From an archaeon (GTDB lineage Archaea > EX4484-52 > B79-G9), in NCBI GenBank assembly GCA_030630425.1, contig DAOVNB010000037.1, forward strand, positions 1-6,406: a DNA stretch of 6,406 bases. Reading direction: 5' to 3'. The translations under genes were made by a program, and so were the position numbers. This document shows positions 4,748-6,406 of this stretch, in pieces (positions within the stretch are counted from its first letter, which is position 1; every line of letters begins with the position of its first letter). Below the pieces are notes generated by a model. The model searched no databases and was not told the origin of the DNA. It was given only the letters and a program-made list of their open reading frames with translations.

Positions 4748-6406
4748 ATGAAAAAAATTATCTGTATTTCAGCAGTTCTTTTAGTTTTTGCTTTTTTATT
4801 TTTCAATATTACTCAAAAGGCAATCCCACAAGGCATTGAGGTGTTTAATAGTGATACGGGTTCTGTAGTTGGCGATAAACTTCCGCCGAAAATAGACATC
4901 AATATTGGAGATGTGGCTTTTGATTCTGTCCAATCATCATCTGTTGACTTTACGAAAAAAGCAACAATTGTAAAAAATAAAGAATTAAAAACAAAAATCG
5001 AGAAAAATACAGAACATTCTGTTAAAGACTTCATCTGGGTTGAAAATAATGGTTTTGTCCCTGAAAATACCGGCGGCACAATAACACTTTCATCAATAGG
5101 CAGAAAGACATTCAAGTGCGACGGAACCGTTGACAACCCAGAATGCTTTGAGATAAAAAGCTGTTCTGTTTCTTCAAAGCCGTGCTATGAATATGATTCA
5201 GGAAATACAATTATTTACGTCAACCACTTCTCCGGAGCATTCAACACAATGACCTGGACAACTGATGATGACTGGAACAAGACAGGAACTCATACAAACA
5301 CCACCAACTCGACAGGGGATTTGGTTCTTTCAGGGACAAACACAACAGGAAGCTATCTTTCAAACACAACAGACACACAATACACGATTGCAAGAATATT
5401 GGCTGTGTGGACTTTAACAGAGCAGGACGAAAACAAGAACATAACGGTTGAAGTCTCGGCTGATGACGGCACAACATGGCTTTCTGTTTCAAACAACACA
5501 AATTATACAACTGGCGGAGCGATAGGTTTGGGGAATCTTCTGGCATTTAGGGCAAACTTTTCCACAAATGACTCCGCAACTTCGCCGCAACTGCATGATT
5601 TGACATTGGACTACGATGTTGATTATCCGCCGGAAATTGATTTTGTCGACCCGACACCTGATGACAATGATTATGTGAACACAACTTACACATACATAAA
5701 TGTTTCTGTTTTTGATTATTCAAACACAACATCCTTCATCGACTGGAACAACTCGTTGGTCGGTTGGTGGAGATTCAACGAGGAGACTGGCGAGAACACG
5801 ACATTTTTCAGGGACTGGTCGAGTTGGGGGAATAACGGGACAAATAGTTCAAATCCAACTTATGCAGATGGAAAATTCGGAAAGGCATTAGAGTTTGACG
5901 GGATAGATGATTCTGTTGATATTGGAAATATTGGGGGCGGAGTTAAAACCGTAAGTTTTTGGATTAAAGCTGATTCAACCACAGAAACAATAATGGAATT
6001 AGCTCCTTCTTGGGCTTGCGGAGATAATGTAACTTTCACTTACGGGGGTAGTGAAGTTACCTACGGAACAGTCTCGCATAATAGTGAATGTTGGCTTGAT
6101 AGAAATTTGGGTGCTTCACAACAGGCTACAGCTTATAATGATTTTGATGCTTATGGTGATTTGTTCCAGTGGGGCAGAGATGATGAGGGCCATCAGGCTA
6201 TAGTATGGACATCATCATCCGGTTCAGATGGCACAGAGCAATCTCGCGAAACATCAACCCTGGCTACCTCTGATACTCCCGGACATGCTAACTTTATTCT
6301 TGGGCCTGATGACCCTTATGATTGGCGTTCTGATAATAATGATAACAGATGGTATACTGGTTCCAATAACCCTTGTCCGGGTGGCTGGCGAATACCAACA
6401 GAAGCA
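4748..6406 (+). CDS. Secreted Thr/Asn-rich surface protein with LamG and FISUMP-like domains, C-terminus cut
   Basis: The frame runs 553 codons from ATG 4748 to the right edge without a stop. Residues 1-20 form a signal peptide or membrane anchor (MKKIICISAVLLVFAFLFF), so the protein acts outside the cell. A Lys/Asp-rich region (about 25-95) follows. Next come a four-Cys cluster (C124, C133, C139, C146) and VNHFSGAF (158-165). A likely beta-sandwich lies at 190-290, containing VEVSADDGTTW, and a short linker domain at 294-330. Then LVGWWRFNEETGE...GKALEFDGIDD...VSFWIKAD (337-409) is the first half of a LamG/concanavalin-A-like fold. From about 423 it becomes CGDNVTFTYGGSEVTYGTV, CWLDRNLGAS, YGDLFQWGR, DWRS and CPGGWRIPTEA, typical of FISUMP-like domains known mostly from Bacteroidetes and Fibrobacteres. 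Seventeen N-X-S/T sequons fall between 177 and 368. The ATG has no Shine-Dalgarno match; TTG codons at 4733 and 4736 are alternatives. A role in adhesion or glycan binding is an inference. Confidence 0.87.
   Translation, partial: MKKIICISAVLLVFAFLFFNITQKAIPQGIEVFNSDTGSVVGDKLPPKIDINIGDVAFDSVQSSSVDFTKKATIVKNKELKTKIEKNTEHSVKDFIWVENNGFVPENTGGTITLSSIGRKTFKCDGTVDNPECFEIKSCSVSSKPCYEYDSGNTIIYVNHFSGAFNTMTWTTDDDWNKTGTHTNTTNSTGDLVLSGTNTTGSYLSNTTDTQYTIARILAVWTLTEQDENKNITVEVSADDGTTWLSVSNNTNYTTGGAIGLGNLLAFRANFSTNDSATSPQLHDLTLDYDVDYPPEIDFVDPTPDDNDYVNTTYTYINVSVFDYSNTTSFIDWNNSLVGWWRFNEETGENTTFFRDWSSWGNNGTNSSNPTYADGKFGKALEFDGIDDSVDIGNIGGGVKTVSFWIKADSTTETIMELAPSWACGDNVTFTYGGSEVTYGTVSHNSECWLDRNLGASQQATAYNDFDAYGDLFQWGRDDEGHQAIVWTSSSGSDGTEQSRETSTLATSDTPGHANFILGPDDPYDWRSDNNDNRWYTGSNNPCPGGWRIPTEA

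Noticed and set aside
4813..5732. Three minus-strand open frames (4813-5136, 5241-5546, 5547-5732)
   Set aside because: They lie opposite the continuous 553-codon surface protein frame. Their Cys/Leu/Ser-rich or His/Gln-rich translations come from the antisense of Asn/Thr codons.
5700..5891. Plus-strand open frame of 63 codons in another phase within the surface protein gene
   Set aside because: It overlaps the LamG start in the main frame, which has clear homology, and shows nothing of its own.

Overview
The window looks archaeal. It holds a C/D-box guide-RNP gene pair (Nop5 and fibrillarin), the archaeal/eukaryotic ribosomal protein S17e, a type 2 isopentenyl-diphosphate isomerase of the archaeal mevalonate route, a TadC/FlaJ-type secretion protein, TATA-like promoter elements, and Shine-Dalgarno sites built on AGGTGAT. 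The AT-rich, tightly packed DNA, the form of the secretion protein, and a sequon-rich LamG surface protein suggest a DPANN-type lineage. That placement is an inference; no rRNA is present to fix it.

Layout, left to right. (1) 2-421 (+): C-terminal end of a membrane protein resembling archaeal type II secretion system F proteins, cut by the left edge. (2) 492-2297 (-): a two-gene operon, nop5 then fibrillarin, from an apparently leaderless promoter near 2322. (3) 2441-2641 (+): S17e, divergent from nop5, with an ambiguous start codon. (4) 2678-3808 (-): FMN-dependent IPP isomerase, convergent with S17e. (5) 3886-4524 (+): a small five-helix membrane protein of the MscS-type conserved-TM-helix class without a cytoplasmic domain, divergent from the isomerase across a palindromic TATA-like element and closed by a hairpin/T-tract terminator. 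(6) 4525-4747: 223 bases with no gene, holding that terminator, a 12-bp palindrome and TATA-like sequences. (7) 4748-6406 (+): a 553-codon open frame that continues past the right edge, encoding a secreted or anchored surface protein. It has a Thr/Asn-rich stalk dense in N-glycosylation sequons, the start of a LamG fold, and a FISUMP-like domain.

Nop5 and fibrillarin form the 2'-O-methylation machine together with L7Ae, which is not encoded here. S17e adds a second ribosome-linked gene beside them. The isomerase supplies the allylic precursor for archaeal lipids. The two ends of the window concern the cell envelope: secretion or pilus assembly on the left, a glycosylated surface protein on the right. 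I see no defence system, CRISPR array, transposon or clearly novel multi-gene system. The points most worth a second look are the likely ATC start of S17e, the mosaic surface protein with a FISUMP-like domain joined inside a LamG fold, the truncated MscS-like protein with an internal duplication, and the shared divergent promoter.
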